Counted from the stretch's first letter, positions 23,554 to 32,602 are shown. The stretch is 64,000 bases of DNA from Laceyella sacchari (GCF_004343255.1 NZ_SMDD01000001.1:248001-312000); one strand, 5' to 3'. Notes: generated by a model from the sequence alone, not told the origin. Numbers and translations: made by a program.

Positions 23554-23760
23554 ATGCGCATGATCAAAGAAACCTTGCGGGTGGAAGGCATGTCTTGTAA
23601 TCATTGTGCCAATGCTGTCACCGGGGCGCTTAAGGATTTGACAGAGGAAGCGACGGTTGATTTAAAAGCCGGCATGGTTACTGTGGCATACGATGAGAGT
23701 CGGGCCAATATCGAACAAATCAAAGCGGCAATTGAAGAGCAAGGGTATGATGTGATTTAA
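23554..23760 (+). CDS. copZ: Copper chaperone CopZ (HMA domain)
   Basis: 68-residue single heavy-metal-associated domain: KETLRVEGMSCNHCANAVTGAL has the Cu(I)-binding M-x-C-x-x-C loop (about residues 12-17), followed by the usual beta-alpha-beta pattern ending AAIEEQGYDVI. It shuttles Cu(I) in the cytoplasm, normally to a CopA ATPase. Start at ATG 23554 with GAGGCGG upstream; an earlier in-frame start at 23500 would add an atypical extension. It is unaccompanied: no copA or csoR lies next to it, although a CsoR-like site precedes it. Ends with a strong terminator. Confidence 0.9.
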   Translation: MRMIKETLRVEGMSCNHCANAVTGALKDLTEEATVDLKAGMVTVAYDESRANIEQIKAAIEEQGYDVI

Positions 23761-23788
23761 TCGCTTGATATCTGTAAAGTGAAATTGT

Positions 23789-23836
23789 CAGGCCGTGGGT
23801 ATTCACAAATCGTAATGCCCACGGCCTGCTCGTTTT
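23789..23836 (+). terminator. Terminator of copZ
   Basis: Perfect 11-bp stem CAGGCCGTGGG / CCCACGGCCTG, then CTCGTTTTG. Confidence 0.75.
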
Positions 23837-23933
23837 GTATCGTCTTGTAGCGCGGGTTCACCATTTGTTCAACTATTGTTTATTTAATGTTAAGGAAATT
23901 CGGGTAATAAAGGATACGGAAAGGGGTGCTTTC

Positions 23934-25397
23934 ATGAACAACAAGAGAAAAAGATTTGCTCTTGCCATGGCGGCCTGTTTGTCTGTAACAACGATCTTGT
24001 CAAGTAACATCAGCTTTGCCGCAACGACTGCTTCGACAGAAGATCCTGCATGGACAACCTGGTTGCAAAAGCGTTCTCATGCTGTGGAAAAGCTGGCTCC
24101 TAGCCAAGGGGACACCTTTCGCGATTTACGCTTTTTGAAAAAGGTTCTGAAAGGCAAACGAGTCGTCATGTTGGGGGAAAGCTCACATGGTGCTGCTGAG
24201 TTTAACTCCTCTAAAGCGAGATTGATCCAGTATTTGCATGAAGAGCTGGATTATGATGTCATCGCTTTTGAATCGGGTCTGGTTGAAACGGCCGCCGCCG
24301 ATTTGCACGCAGGACAAGCGACTCCGCTAAATACAATGCAGAACGCCATTTATGGCATATGGCACACAAAAGAAACACTCCCGCTATTTGAATATTTGAA
24401 AAAGGAGAAAAGCGGCAAAGATCCGCTCACGCTTGCTGGATTTGACATGCAACCACAAGGCAATTATCAAGAATTTTTGAAGAAATGGTTTGAGTCTGTC
24501 AATCCAGCCATGGCGGAAAAAGCGTATCAAACGGAAACTCGTTTTCTGCAAACCTATGCCACGGAAACCGATGTGGAGCGGTTCCGCGCTGAAAAAGGGT
24601 CATTGATCAATAATTATAAGGAGTTGCTGAAGTTTGTTCGGGACAACAAGCGAGCCTTGTCCAGCCGTTACCCGAAACATCCCAAGTTGATCACAATTAC
24701 TGAATATGCTCTGCAAGACCGCATTCACACCATCGATCACATTTTGGAGAAATATATCCTGTTTGCCAAGTATATGCAAGAGGAGAAATACGAAGAAGCT
24801 CAAAAAGCGTTGGACGAAGCCTCCGTGTTGCGGGATCAAGCAATGGCGAAGCACCTCACTTGGTTGGCCGAAAAGCTGTATCCTGACAAAAAGATCATTG
24901 TATGGGCGCATAATATCCATATTCGAAAAGCCAACACCAAGACCGTTAACCCATACAGAGCTTCCGTACCCACTATGGGGCAACTGTTGCCACACCACCT
25001 GAAAAACAAATCGTATGTGGTGGGTCTGTACATGAATCGTGGGGTATCCGCACTTAACAACAGGGAGCCTGCGCCGGTGCGCTATCCTCATCCGGAAGGC
25101 AATCTGGAGTCCATTCTGGAGAAAGCCGGACACACCAATTTGTTTGTGGATTTGTTGCGTCAAGGCAACACACCAGGTACCAAATGGATGTACACGGAAC
25201 GTCAAGCCTTAGACTGGGGGCTGTGGGATGAGAAGTTGGTGCCACGCGAACAGTATGATGGAATTTTATTTATCGATGAGACGCACATGCCTGCATATAT
25301 AGACAATCAAAACAAATCTCTTAAGTCCGCGCCCTCCGTTCGTTCTGCATCCGGGATGGAGCCTTGGGTTTACGGATCGATTTGGGGACACAGATAA
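23934..25397 (+). CDS. Secreted erythromycin-esterase-family protein
   Basis: 487 residues from ATG 23934 (AAAGGGGTG upstream) with a Sec signal peptide (KRKRFALAMAACLSVTTILSSNISFAA). The mature part shows the Ere-fold motifs: VVMLGESSHGAAEF with the catalytic-region Glu and His (about 76-90), YDVIAFESG, MQNAIYGIWHTKET, and the C-terminal half IIVWAHNIHIRKANT with its AHN-H element. Family members include macrolide esterases but also many uncharacterised hydrolases (Bacillus cereus BcR136-type), so macrolide resistance should not be assumed. A signal peptide is notable because resistance Ere enzymes are cytoplasmic. Monocistronic. Confidence 0.85.
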   Translation: MNNKRKRFALAMAACLSVTTILSSNISFAATTASTEDPAWTTWLQKRSHAVEKLAPSQGDTFRDLRFLKKVLKGKRVVMLGESSHGAAEFNSSKARLIQYLHEELDYDVIAFESGLVETAAADLHAGQATPLNTMQNAIYGIWHTKETLPLFEYLKKEKSGKDPLTLAGFDMQPQGNYQEFLKKWFESVNPAMAEKAYQTETRFLQTYATETDVERFRAEKGSLINNYKELLKFVRDNKRALSSRYPKHPKLITITEYALQDRIHTIDHILEKYILFAKYMQEEKYEEAQKALDEASVLRDQAMAKHLTWLAEKLYPDKKIIVWAHNIHIRKANTKTVNPYRASVPTMGQLLPHHLKNKSYVVGLYMNRGVSALNNREPAPVRYPHPEGNLESILEKAGHTNLFVDLLRQGNTPGTKWMYTERQALDWGLWDEKLVPREQYDGILFIDETHMPAYIDNQNKSLKSAPSVRSASGMEPWVYGSIWGHR

Positions 25398-25407
25398 ATA
25401 CATGCTT

Positions 25408-25450
25408 AACCAGCGGCCCAATCCCAAAGCAAGGGATTGGGCCGCTGGTT
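25408..25450 (+). terminator. Long-stem terminator after the esterase-family gene
   Basis: Perfect 18-bp stem starting AACCAGCGGCCCAATCCC with a 7-nt loop, followed by GTCGTTGG. The T tract is poor, but the stem is very stable. Confidence 0.7.
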
Positions 25451-25622
25451 GTCGTTGGAATAGCATAAACCAGTCAACAAAAAAAGGTGGATCAAGCTAA
25501 ATACTCAATAATTTTATCCATATATTTCATTATAAAATACCAAAAGTACAAAGGAGATGTTTGTTTTTTAGCTTAATTTATTATTATAACAGTTAATTCA
25601 TTTAGAATTTATAGAATATATC

Positions 25623-25653
25623 TTGACAATAATAGTTATCTGATGAATAATAT
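25623..25653 (+). promoter_or_regulatory. Putative promoter of the V8-like protease gene
   Basis: TTGACA at 25623-25628 followed after 18-19 bp by an ATAATA/TAATAT -10 region (25647-25653), about 30 bp before the AAAGG ribosome site of the protease gene, in strongly AT-rich surroundings. Confidence 0.45.
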
Positions 25654-25695
25654 TTTTGGAAGTTGAGTTTAACATTTTAGAAAGGTGTGAATATA

Positions 25696-26658
25696 TTGAC
25701 CAAAAAGAAGCGCATAGGGCTTTCGATTGTTTCTCTGTCCCTTTCGGCTGTTCTCGCTATGCCGTTTGCAGTGGGGACACCAACCGCAAGTGCGACATCG
25801 GGCAAGCTTTCACCACATACGCCTGTGTCCAGTGACGGCACCGTTTTTGAAGCGGCGAAGACCTTTAGCGGTGTTGTGACCGAGGCCAATGGCTCCTATG
25901 TGAAAGGGTATGAAGGAACAGGCAAAAAGTCCCCGGTAAAGATCAAAGGTGGCAAAGTGGCTCCCGTCCGTTCCGCTGAGGGGAACGAAGGCGACGTGAG
26001 CACCGAATCCGTGATCGGCACGGATGAACGCACCCGGGTGACCAATACGACTACATATCCCTACCGCGCTATCGCTCATATTGAAAGCGATATCGGTGGT
26101 TGTACCGGTTGGATGATTGACGCTGACACTGTGGCGACGGCGGGTCACTGCATTTATGATCCGGGTTCCGGCAAATGGGCTTCTTGGGCAAAAGTATACC
26201 CTGGGCGCAATGGAAGTACCGCTCCGTATGGCTATGCCAATGCGGTCAATTTCTTCTCCGTCACGGGCTGGACGCAAAATGGCGACACCAACTATGATTA
26301 TGGTGCGATCAAATTGGATAAGCCCATCGGCGACAGCACGGGATGGTTTGGTTTGCGCGTGGTATCCGGTTCGTTGAATGGGATGGCGCAAAACATCAGC
26401 GGTTATCCCGGTGACAAAACCTACGGCACCCAGTGGGAGGATGCCGACCAAGTACGTGAAACGTACACATATAAAGTGCACTATGCTAATGACACCTACG
26501 GTGGACAAAGCGGCTCGCCGGTTTACAACTCCAGCAGTTGCGGCACTTGCAGCATCGCGATCCACACCAATGGTGTATACGGCGGCAACCCATACAATCG
26601 AGGAACTCGTATTACTCAAGAGGTATTTAATAATCTGAACACTTGGAAAAACAGATAA
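25696..26658 (+). CDS. Secreted trypsin-fold serine protease, V8-like (glutamyl endopeptidase type, S1B)
   Basis: Extracellular protease made as a preproprotein. The preferred start is TTG 25696, spaced 10 nt from AAAGG; the in-frame GTG 25687 is too close. The signal peptide ends near PTASA, and a propeptide of about 80 residues precedes the mature domain. Catalytic triad in family context: His in TVATAGHCIYD (about 150), Asp in TNYDYGAIKLD (about 200), Ser in YGGQSGSPVYN (about 275). The C-terminal CSIAIHTNGVYGG contains the His characteristic of Glu-specific S1B enzymes. Cysteines in IGGCTG/HCIY and SSCGTCS suggest two disulfides. Likely nutritional, alongside the other secreted hydrolases. 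Confidence 0.9.
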   Translation: MTKKKRIGLSIVSLSLSAVLAMPFAVGTPTASATSGKLSPHTPVSSDGTVFEAAKTFSGVVTEANGSYVKGYEGTGKKSPVKIKGGKVAPVRSAEGNEGDVSTESVIGTDERTRVTNTTTYPYRAIAHIESDIGGCTGWMIDADTVATAGHCIYDPGSGKWASWAKVYPGRNGSTAPYGYANAVNFFSVTGWTQNGDTNYDYGAIKLDKPIGDSTGWFGLRVVSGSLNGMAQNISGYPGDKTYGTQWEDADQVRETYTYKVHYANDTYGGQSGSPVYNSSSCGTCSIAIHTNGVYGGNPYNRGTRITQEVFNNLNTWKNR

Positions 26659-26676
26659 TCCCATATAAATATGATT

Positions 26677-26714
26677 ACCCTTCCCTGAGTGGTGCTGTTC
26701 AGGGAAGGGTTGTT
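26677..26714 (+). terminator. Terminator of the protease gene
   Basis: Perfect 12-bp stem ACCCTTCCCTGA / TCAGGGAAGGGT, followed by TGTTTTAG. Confidence 0.85.
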
Positions 26715-27099
26715 TTAGCCGTGTGGTATGGAGATTGTATTTGAAGCAGGGAGCCATGTGCTACCAGCTACCGGAGCAATGGATAACATTACGTAAGAGA
26801 AACACCACTTGTTTCGACAGGTGGTGTTTTCTGTTTGACTACCTGGAGTGCGTTTGGCAAATCAAGTTGGCAGGGAAGAAGCGACGGAAGACCCTTTTCT
26901 CAAAAGGATCGTTTATATTTTTAATAAAAATAAGTTTAATCAGAAGTGCGTTTTTATTTAATATTGATATATACCTTTTATGTTGTATGAAATGTATTGG
27001 GCGGCTGGTGGTAAAAGGCTGATGAGCCAGAGGCTGAAGGGTCGCCGAGGTGAACATCAGTCTTTCTGACGATGTGCGGCGAAATCACAGACAGGAGCG
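26715..27099. other. Gene-free spacer with a second hairpin
   Basis: No supported gene. A second terminator-like hairpin AACACCAC / GTGGTGTT (26801-26828) with following TTTCTGTTTG lies 90 bp after the first. The AT-rich 26900-26990 part probably holds the rtcB promoter, but no hexamer pair was convincing. Confidence 0.4.
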
Positions 27100-28530
27100 A
27101 TGAGCATGGCCAGGGAAGTTGGGAAATACCATCAGACGGTAAAGTTGCGCAACGGGGTGTTGCATTTGTTTGCCAATGCGGAAGTGCTCGCTTCGTTGGA
27201 CAGAAAAGTATACAAGATGGCGGATAACAATCTGCGCATACCACGCAATCATTTTATGAGTTATACGCCGGATGCGCACGTGTCGTCTGGTGCGTGCGTA
27301 GGCACAACGGCGGTGTGGAAGATGAGCGATGGTTTCGTGTCCCCGTCCATTGTGGGCTCAGATATTGGTTGTGGCATCAGGGTTCATTTGACCCCCTTAC
27401 ATAAACGGGATCTGCAAGATAAAAAGGTGCGGCGCAAGCTGATTAAAAGAATTGAAAAATACGTTCCAACCAAACGGATTGCCTCTCCTTTTCGCAACAT
27501 TGAGCTGGAACGGGTGGTGAAAGAGGGGGTTTACGGTCTGCCTGCGGAGTATCTGCCCGAACGGGGTGACGTGAGTGCCGTTCGCTCCGTTACTCATTTG
27601 GAGCATGCCCGGTTTGCGTATGATATGGCTGCGCTGGAGATCCTTCCTGAGCGTATATGGAAACAAACAGGCAGGGAATTGGGGACGTTGGGCGGGGGAA
27701 ATCATTTCATCGAAATTCAGCATGTACGGGTGGATGAAGGGCAACGGAAGATAGCTGAGAAGTGGGGGTTGTTTGACGGCCAGGTGGTAGTGATGATCCA
27801 CTCCGGGTCTCGCGCTTGGGGGCGAATGTTGAGGTCGGAATATACGAACCGCATCAAAGACGCGATGGAGATGTGGGGCATCGGCACCCGTGATCCCAGG
27901 CTTATTTATGTCCCGATTCATGCAGAAGAAGGGAGATGGTACCTCAATCTGATGTATTCGGCTTTAAATTATGCCGTCGCCAACCGGCACATGATCGCGT
28001 TTGGCGTGCGAGCAGCGTTCCAAGAGGTGTTCGGCACCGATCTGGAAATGCCCGTTTTGTATGATTTGATGCACAATTATGCGTTGGAGGAAACACATCG
28101 TGGCCAGTCGATGTTGGTTCACCGCAAAGGAACGACCCGCGCATTACCTGCCGGACATGAATTGAATCCCGAACCTTATCGGGCAACGGGGCATCCCGCT
28201 TTGATCCCAGGTTCGATGGGAACGGCGTCGTATATCATGGTGGGAGCGAAAAGCGGGGAGAAGAATTTTTATTCCATCTGCCATGGTGCGGGGCGCATTT
28301 ACGCTCGGGATGCGGTGCGGGAACATGTGTCTGTGGATGCGTTCGCCCATTCGATGAATGTGGGGACGGAAGAAGAAGTGGTCGTCAACCGCTGGACATT
28401 GGAGCATATTTTGACAGAGTGTCCGCAAGCGTATAAAGATGTAGATCAAATCATCGATTCGGTAGTAGGAGCGGGACTAGCCTCGGTGGTAGCGGAATGC
28501 CGCCCGATGGCAGTGGTGAAAGGAACGTGA
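27100..28530 (+). CDS. rtcB: RNA ligase RtcB family protein
   Basis: GTP- and Mn-dependent ligase joining RNA 2',3'-cyclic phosphate (or 3'-phosphate) to 5'-OH ends. Length 476 residues. Key segments: PDAHVSSGACVGTTAVW, SIVGSDIGCGI (metal-binding Asp and Cys), LGTLGGGNHFIEI (metal-binding GGGNHF), MIHSGSRAWG, HNYALEETHRGQ, HRKGTTRALPAGH, IPGSMGTASYIMVG, and CHGAGRIYARD, whose His (about 395) is the guanylated residue. All catalytic motifs are intact. AGGAG ribosome site before ATG 27100. No archease or RtcR-type regulator neighbours it; it flanks the secretion-system cluster. Confidence 0.92.
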   Translation: MSMAREVGKYHQTVKLRNGVLHLFANAEVLASLDRKVYKMADNNLRIPRNHFMSYTPDAHVSSGACVGTTAVWKMSDGFVSPSIVGSDIGCGIRVHLTPLHKRDLQDKKVRRKLIKRIEKYVPTKRIASPFRNIELERVVKEGVYGLPAEYLPERGDVSAVRSVTHLEHARFAYDMAALEILPERIWKQTGRELGTLGGGNHFIEIQHVRVDEGQRKIAEKWGLFDGQVVVMIHSGSRAWGRMLRSEYTNRIKDAMEMWGIGTRDPRLIYVPIHAEEGRWYLNLMYSALNYAVANRHMIAFGVRAAFQEVFGTDLEMPVLYDLMHNYALEETHRGQSMLVHRKGTTRALPAGHELNPEPYRATGHPALIPGSMGTASYIMVGAKSGEKNFYSICHGAGRIYARDAVREHVSVDAFAHSMNVGTEEEVVVNRWTLEHILTECPQAYKDVDQIIDSVVGAGLASVVAECRPMAVVKGT

Positions 28531-28697
28531 CCGGAGAGGGACTATTTGACTGATTGATTTCAAATCATTTTTATAGATTAACTATTATAATAAATAATAC
28601 AATGCTGTTAAATGAAAATCAGAGGCGAGGGGATTCGCGTGAAAGCGAACCGCGCGCCAAATTATAACCATTCAGTAAAACGAAAAAGGTGAAGCTC

Positions 28698-30461
28698 ATG
28701 CTTAAAAAGCTGAACATTTCTCCGGGCGCGGCGGTGGGCGCGCTGGTGGTGTTTTTGATGATGTGGGGTGCAATCGGGTGGCTTGGCGCCGGAATTATGC
28801 ATTGGGGGCCGCGCCTTAGCAAGCAGGGACCTCCGGATGGGGTAGTGTTTTGGAGTTACATGTCTAACCCGGTCAGGGTTTTTCAAGAAGCTTGGCAACA
28901 GGAAAGCTTTACAGAGTTTTTGGCGTTTGCTTGTGTTATCGCGTTGATCTTGGCCTACTTGGTTTATCGCTTTTTTGCTAGGGATACTGTGTACAAGGAA
29001 GCTTCTTCATATGGAGCGTACGGAACTTCCCGGTTTGCCAACAGCCGTGAGATATTTAACGACAAGACGTTTGCCAAGCGCACTAAAAATATGAGCGGCC
29101 CCAAAAATATGAACAATCCCGCCGGGCTGATCTTTGGCTTGTATCGCAACAAACCGGTGATCTTGCCTGAGACGACAAAGATTCCCAACCGCAACGTGTT
29201 TATCGTAGGTTCTCCCGGTTCGGGCAAAACACAGTCTTATATCCTTACCAATATCATACATGAACGAGAGCGGTCGATTGTGGTGACCGATCCCAAGGGA
29301 GAGATTTACGAGGCGACCGCAGAGTTAAAACGGCAACAAGGCTATGAAGTTCGTTTGGTCAATTTTAAGGAGATGACTATCAGCGACCGGTATAATCCCC
29401 TTGACTATATTCACAAAGAGATTGATGCGGAGCAAATCGCCACCACGATTGTCTTGAACTCTCAGACTGACATCAAACCGGATTTTTGGACGCGGGCTGA
29501 AATCGCCTTGTTGAAAACGCTGTTGTTGTACGTGAAGTACGAGTATCCGGAAGAGGCGACGATGGCCAAAGTGAAGGAGATCCTGACGGTACAAGGGGCC
29601 AATCCCAAGCGGATGGACAGCACGTTTAGGAAATTGAAAGAAGACCATCCGGCTTATCAAGCCTATTTGGTGGTGAAGATGGCAGAAGAGCGGGTGCGAG
29701 CCAGCATTTTCATTTCTTTGGGCGTCACATTGTCCAAGTTTGATCCCACCGATGTCCGCAAGTTTACGGAAACAAGCGATTTCAAACTGGATGACATCGG
29801 CAAACGCAAAATGATCGTCTACTGCATCTTGCCTGTGGCTGATGCCACCTGGGAACCACTTATCTCCACTTTTTTCAGCCAAATGTTTCAGCGCTTGTAT
29901 GATGTGGCCGACAAAAACTTCAACCGGCTGCCAGTCAAAGTGAATTTGTTGTTGGATGAGTTCCCCAATCTGGGTACGATTCCCGGCTATGAGGAAATCT
30001 TGGCCACTTGCCGCAGTTATGGCATCAGTGCCAGCACGATTATCCAGTCGATCGGTCAGCTTATCGACAAATACAGCCAGGACAAAGCCGAAGCGATTGT
30101 GGGCAATTGCAGCTTACGCTTTTTGCTGGGAGTGGGGGACAAGCTGACGGCGGAATATTTCAGCCAATTGATAGGACAAACGACTGTTAGAACGTCGTCC
30201 ACTTCTTCGTCCATCCAACTGGGAGATCCGGGTTCGGTTTCGAAAAGTTATTCGGCCAGAAACTTGCTGACACCAGATGAATTAACGCGATTGCCGAGGG
30301 AAGAAGCAATCTTGTTGGTCGCCGGCATGCATGGCATCCGATTGCGCAAGGCATTCCAATATGAGTTTTTCAAAGGGGTTTTAAATGAATCCAATTTGAC
30401 GAGCCGCTTTGATTATCTTGCTCTCAGGGAGTTTCAATCTCACCAAACGACCTCGTTTTGA
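28698..30461 (+). CDS. VirD4/TraG-family type IV secretion coupling protein
   Basis: Membrane-anchored ATPase that delivers substrates to a type IV secretion channel. Start at ATG 28698 (AAAGGTGA upstream); a GTG 9 bp earlier is possible. Two N-terminal membrane helices (about 12-35 and 75-97), then the ATPase: Walker A GSPGSGKTQS (about 171), IVVTDPKGEIYEATAE, Walker B VNLLLDEFPNLGTI (about 413-426), and the C-terminal ATIIQSIGQL and LTPDELTRL motifs. Length 587 is standard for the Gram-positive TraG/TcpA-like branch. It lies about 4 kb from the remaining secretion genes, on the opposite strand. A 17-codon ORF (28639-28692) with AGGCGAGGGG precedes it and may be a leader. Confidence 0.9.
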   Translation: MLKKLNISPGAAVGALVVFLMMWGAIGWLGAGIMHWGPRLSKQGPPDGVVFWSYMSNPVRVFQEAWQQESFTEFLAFACVIALILAYLVYRFFARDTVYKEASSYGAYGTSRFANSREIFNDKTFAKRTKNMSGPKNMNNPAGLIFGLYRNKPVILPETTKIPNRNVFIVGSPGSGKTQSYILTNIIHERERSIVVTDPKGEIYEATAELKRQQGYEVRLVNFKEMTISDRYNPLDYIHKEIDAEQIATTIVLNSQTDIKPDFWTRAEIALLKTLLLYVKYEYPEEATMAKVKEILTVQGANPKRMDSTFRKLKEDHPAYQAYLVVKMAEERVRASIFISLGVTLSKFDPTDVRKFTETSDFKLDDIGKRKMIVYCILPVADATWEPLISTFFSQMFQRLYDVADKNFNRLPVKVNLLLDEFPNLGTIPGYEEILATCRSYGISASTIIQSIGQLIDKYSQDKAEAIVGNCSLRFLLGVGDKLTAEYFSQLIGQTTVRTSSTSSSIQLGDPGSVSKSYSARNLLTPDELTRLPREEAILLVAGMHGIRLRKAFQYEFFKGVLNESNLTSRFDYLALREFQSHQTTSF

Positions 30462-31024
30462 CATCGACGAAAGAGAGATGGAAAGGTTTCGTATGTTGAT
30501 AATATATAAATTTATGCTATAATTAAGGCGCTTTTATCACCACAACCATTTGCAGCAATGACACAACCCTTTTCAAACTCAAACAAATCACTTCTATAGC
30601 GTGTCTGGTGAATAGGCCAGCGGCTCCAAAACCATGTTCTCATTCGCTTCACTTGTCCATCAGCGCTTCTTGAGAAAAGGTTTTTCCTGCCAACCTGATT
30701 TGCCAGACACACCTTACCATCCCTATCCATTTCAAATTCGAGTCAGGGAAATGAGAAAGAAGAGACAACAAAAACCTTATCAACGGTGGATGCATGCAAC
30801 AGGCTTGATTCGCATGGATCAATGGTTGATAAGGTTTTTCCTGTCTTCATTTGAGCTGGACGGCTGAAGTGAAAGGGTATTATTTGTTTGAAGTGGATTA
30901 TTTCTTTTTAGTGAAAATCAACTAGCGGCAAATCGATGTTGTTAAAATTTGTGATATTCTCAATTTGAAAGGGATGTTAGTTTTGGTTTTTGCTTGATGT
31001 ATGCGACAGAGCTGGAGGCGAGAG
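30462..31024. other. 563-bp spacer with degenerate sequence and a large hairpin
   Basis: No intact gene. On the minus strand at about 30512-30730 a frame ends EFEKGCVIAANGCGDKSALI, which resembles the C-terminal part of short SMI1/KNR4 (SUKH) proteins, but it is isolated and weak. A 15-bp perfect inverted repeat AAAAACCTTATCAAC / GTTGATAAGGTTTTT (30770-30784 / 30825-30839) encloses a 40-nt loop; it can act as terminator or mark a small mobile repeat. The promoter of the next gene should lie in 30880-31000. Confidence 0.4.
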
Positions 31025-32599
31025 ATGTTGTCATTGTTTCGCGACGAACATGCTTATAGAGGTTGTTATCACATCGAACAGACCGTTTCATTCTTTGATG
31101 GGCAATTGGCCATTGCCAAGTCCGAATCTAAGCGATATTACCTGCAAGCCGTTCTCTTGCGGAAGCCAGCTTCTTCTTGGGCGATTCAACAATATCGATC
31201 ATTGAATCATCCATTGGTGATTCCTTGCGAGGAAGTGTTTGCTGATAAAAACTACCTGGTGCTGGTTCGTCCGTATGAACCGATCCATCCTTTGTATGAA
31301 GCGGTGGCCGAACAGCGGGATGAATCCCAGTTGATTGAATGGACGAAGCAGTTGCTCGATTTGGCTAAGAAGTTAAAGGAAAAATCGTTGCCGATGTATT
31401 TGTTGCCCGATCCTCGCAATATTGGCTTGAACCAGCATCATCAATTGCGGGTGTTGTTTTGCGGGATAGAGCAAATCACTTCTCCACAACCACCGATGAG
31501 TTGGGGCACTTTTTTGTTCAGTGCCCTGTCAGGTGAGTTTCCTGATGCGCCACTCAAGCGGTTGCCGCGGGGTTTTTCCGCTTCCAGGCCGATGATTCGG
31601 CTTATTGAAAAAACGTTGGGCGAGAAATCGTTTAACCAAATATTGGAACAGATCGACCAGTTTGAGAAGCGAAAGGAGAATCAAGGAAGCGGAACCCTGT
31701 TCAGTCGCTGGTTTAGTGGAAGTGAGCCGACGGGGGTGAAGTCACCGCCACCCGTACCGCCCATGCCGGCAACCAAACAGATTGAGTCGAGCGGGTCACA
31801 AACGCTGCCGCCAGCTGAAAGTGAGATGGTGCTTGAGGAAGAACCGCTACAGCAGGACTATGCAGAGCAATTGCGGCTCCAATACGAACTGCTGCGGCAT
31901 GAACAGTTGGAACAGCAACGCTTGGAGATGGAACAGCAGATACGGCAAATGCAGGAGATGTTGGCACAACAGCAGCGGGAGCTTGAGAAATTGCAACAGG
32001 AGCAGAGGAACAAACTGAAAGCAAAACCGAGCCAAGCATTGCAGGTTGATAGCCCACCAGAAAAGGAACAAGAGCGGGAAGAAGAGCAGGAGAAGACGAC
32101 AGAGAAGCAGAAGCGGGCAAAATTGGAGAAGAAAAAAAGGCCAACCAATGAAAAAGCGCCAGCGGAACAGGAGGCGCAGATCCTGCCGGAGTCTGAAACG
32201 CCAGATGCAAAGGCGGATTCGTCAGAAACGAGTCACTCCTCTGCCGATGACAAAGAGCGAGCGAGTGAAGAGTTGAAACGGTTGAAACAGGAATGGACAG
32301 AATGGAAGGCGAGAGAACATGAGCGGCTGGAGAAGGAGCGGGAGCAACGTCGTGCCGTGGAGAAAGAGCTACGGCAGAAGTTGGAGGCGCTCAAAAAGGA
32401 ACGGTTGGAGTGGGAACGACAGGAAAAAGAAAAGCAGGATTTGAAGCAGAAAGAATACGAACAGCGTAAACAAGCATTGCTCCAACAACTGGGCTTAGCT
32501 ACAGAGGAGAGTGGGCCATCAACGGGCACCAAACCGCGGAAGAAAAAGAGAAATGCCAAACAGGCAAATAGCCATTCAACAGAAGAACATAAGGAATGA
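31025..32599 (+). CDS. Pseudokinase-like protein with long charged coiled coil, secretion-system associated
   Basis: Start at ATG 31025 (GGAGGCGAGAG upstream). The first 200 residues follow the order of a protein kinase without its catalytic motifs: a hinge-like NYLVLVRPYEPIHPLYEAV, then a helix with LAKKLKEKSLPMYLLPDPRNIGL where a kinase would have the HRD loop, then LRVLFCGIEQ in place of the DFG strand. Lys, HRD and DFG are all lost. This resembles the pseudokinase domain of EssB/YukC of type VII systems, although no membrane helix follows. Residues about 240-520 are Glu/Gln/Lys/Arg-rich coiled coil with a Pro-rich linker. Located between VirD4 and the oppositely transcribed secretion operon. 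Function unknown; a scaffold is plausible. Confidence 0.6.
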   Translation: MLSLFRDEHAYRGCYHIEQTVSFFDGQLAIAKSESKRYYLQAVLLRKPASSWAIQQYRSLNHPLVIPCEEVFADKNYLVLVRPYEPIHPLYEAVAEQRDESQLIEWTKQLLDLAKKLKEKSLPMYLLPDPRNIGLNQHHQLRVLFCGIEQITSPQPPMSWGTFLFSALSGEFPDAPLKRLPRGFSASRPMIRLIEKTLGEKSFNQILEQIDQFEKRKENQGSGTLFSRWFSGSEPTGVKSPPPVPPMPATKQIESSGSQTLPPAESEMVLEEEPLQQDYAEQLRLQYELLRHEQLEQQRLEMEQQIRQMQEMLAQQQRELEKLQQEQRNKLKAKPSQALQVDSPPEKEQEREEEQEKTTEKQKRAKLEKKKRPTNEKAPAEQEAQILPESETPDAKADSSETSHSSADDKERASEELKRLKQEWTEWKAREHERLEKEREQRRAVEKELRQKLEALKKERLEWERQEKEKQDLKQKEYEQRKQALLQQLGLATEESGPSTGTKPRKKKRNAKQANSHSTEEHKE

Positions 32600-32602
32600 G
32601 AA

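Noticed and set aside
25810-26757. Long antisense frame (315 codons) opposite the V8-like protease
   Set aside because: No signal of real coding: no ribosome site, composition mirrors the sense gene, and the sense strand encodes an intact catalytic triad protein.
26728-26796. Short frame containing LPATG, a sortase-like motif
   Set aside because: Only 22 codons, no ribosome site, no hydrophobic helix or basic tail after the motif, and it lies between two terminators. Coincidence is more likely.
30512-30730. Minus-strand frame ending like a SUKH/SMI1-KNR4 protein
   Set aside because: Only the last 20 residues are suggestive, no ribosome site and no paired toxin; kept as a remark rather than a gene.
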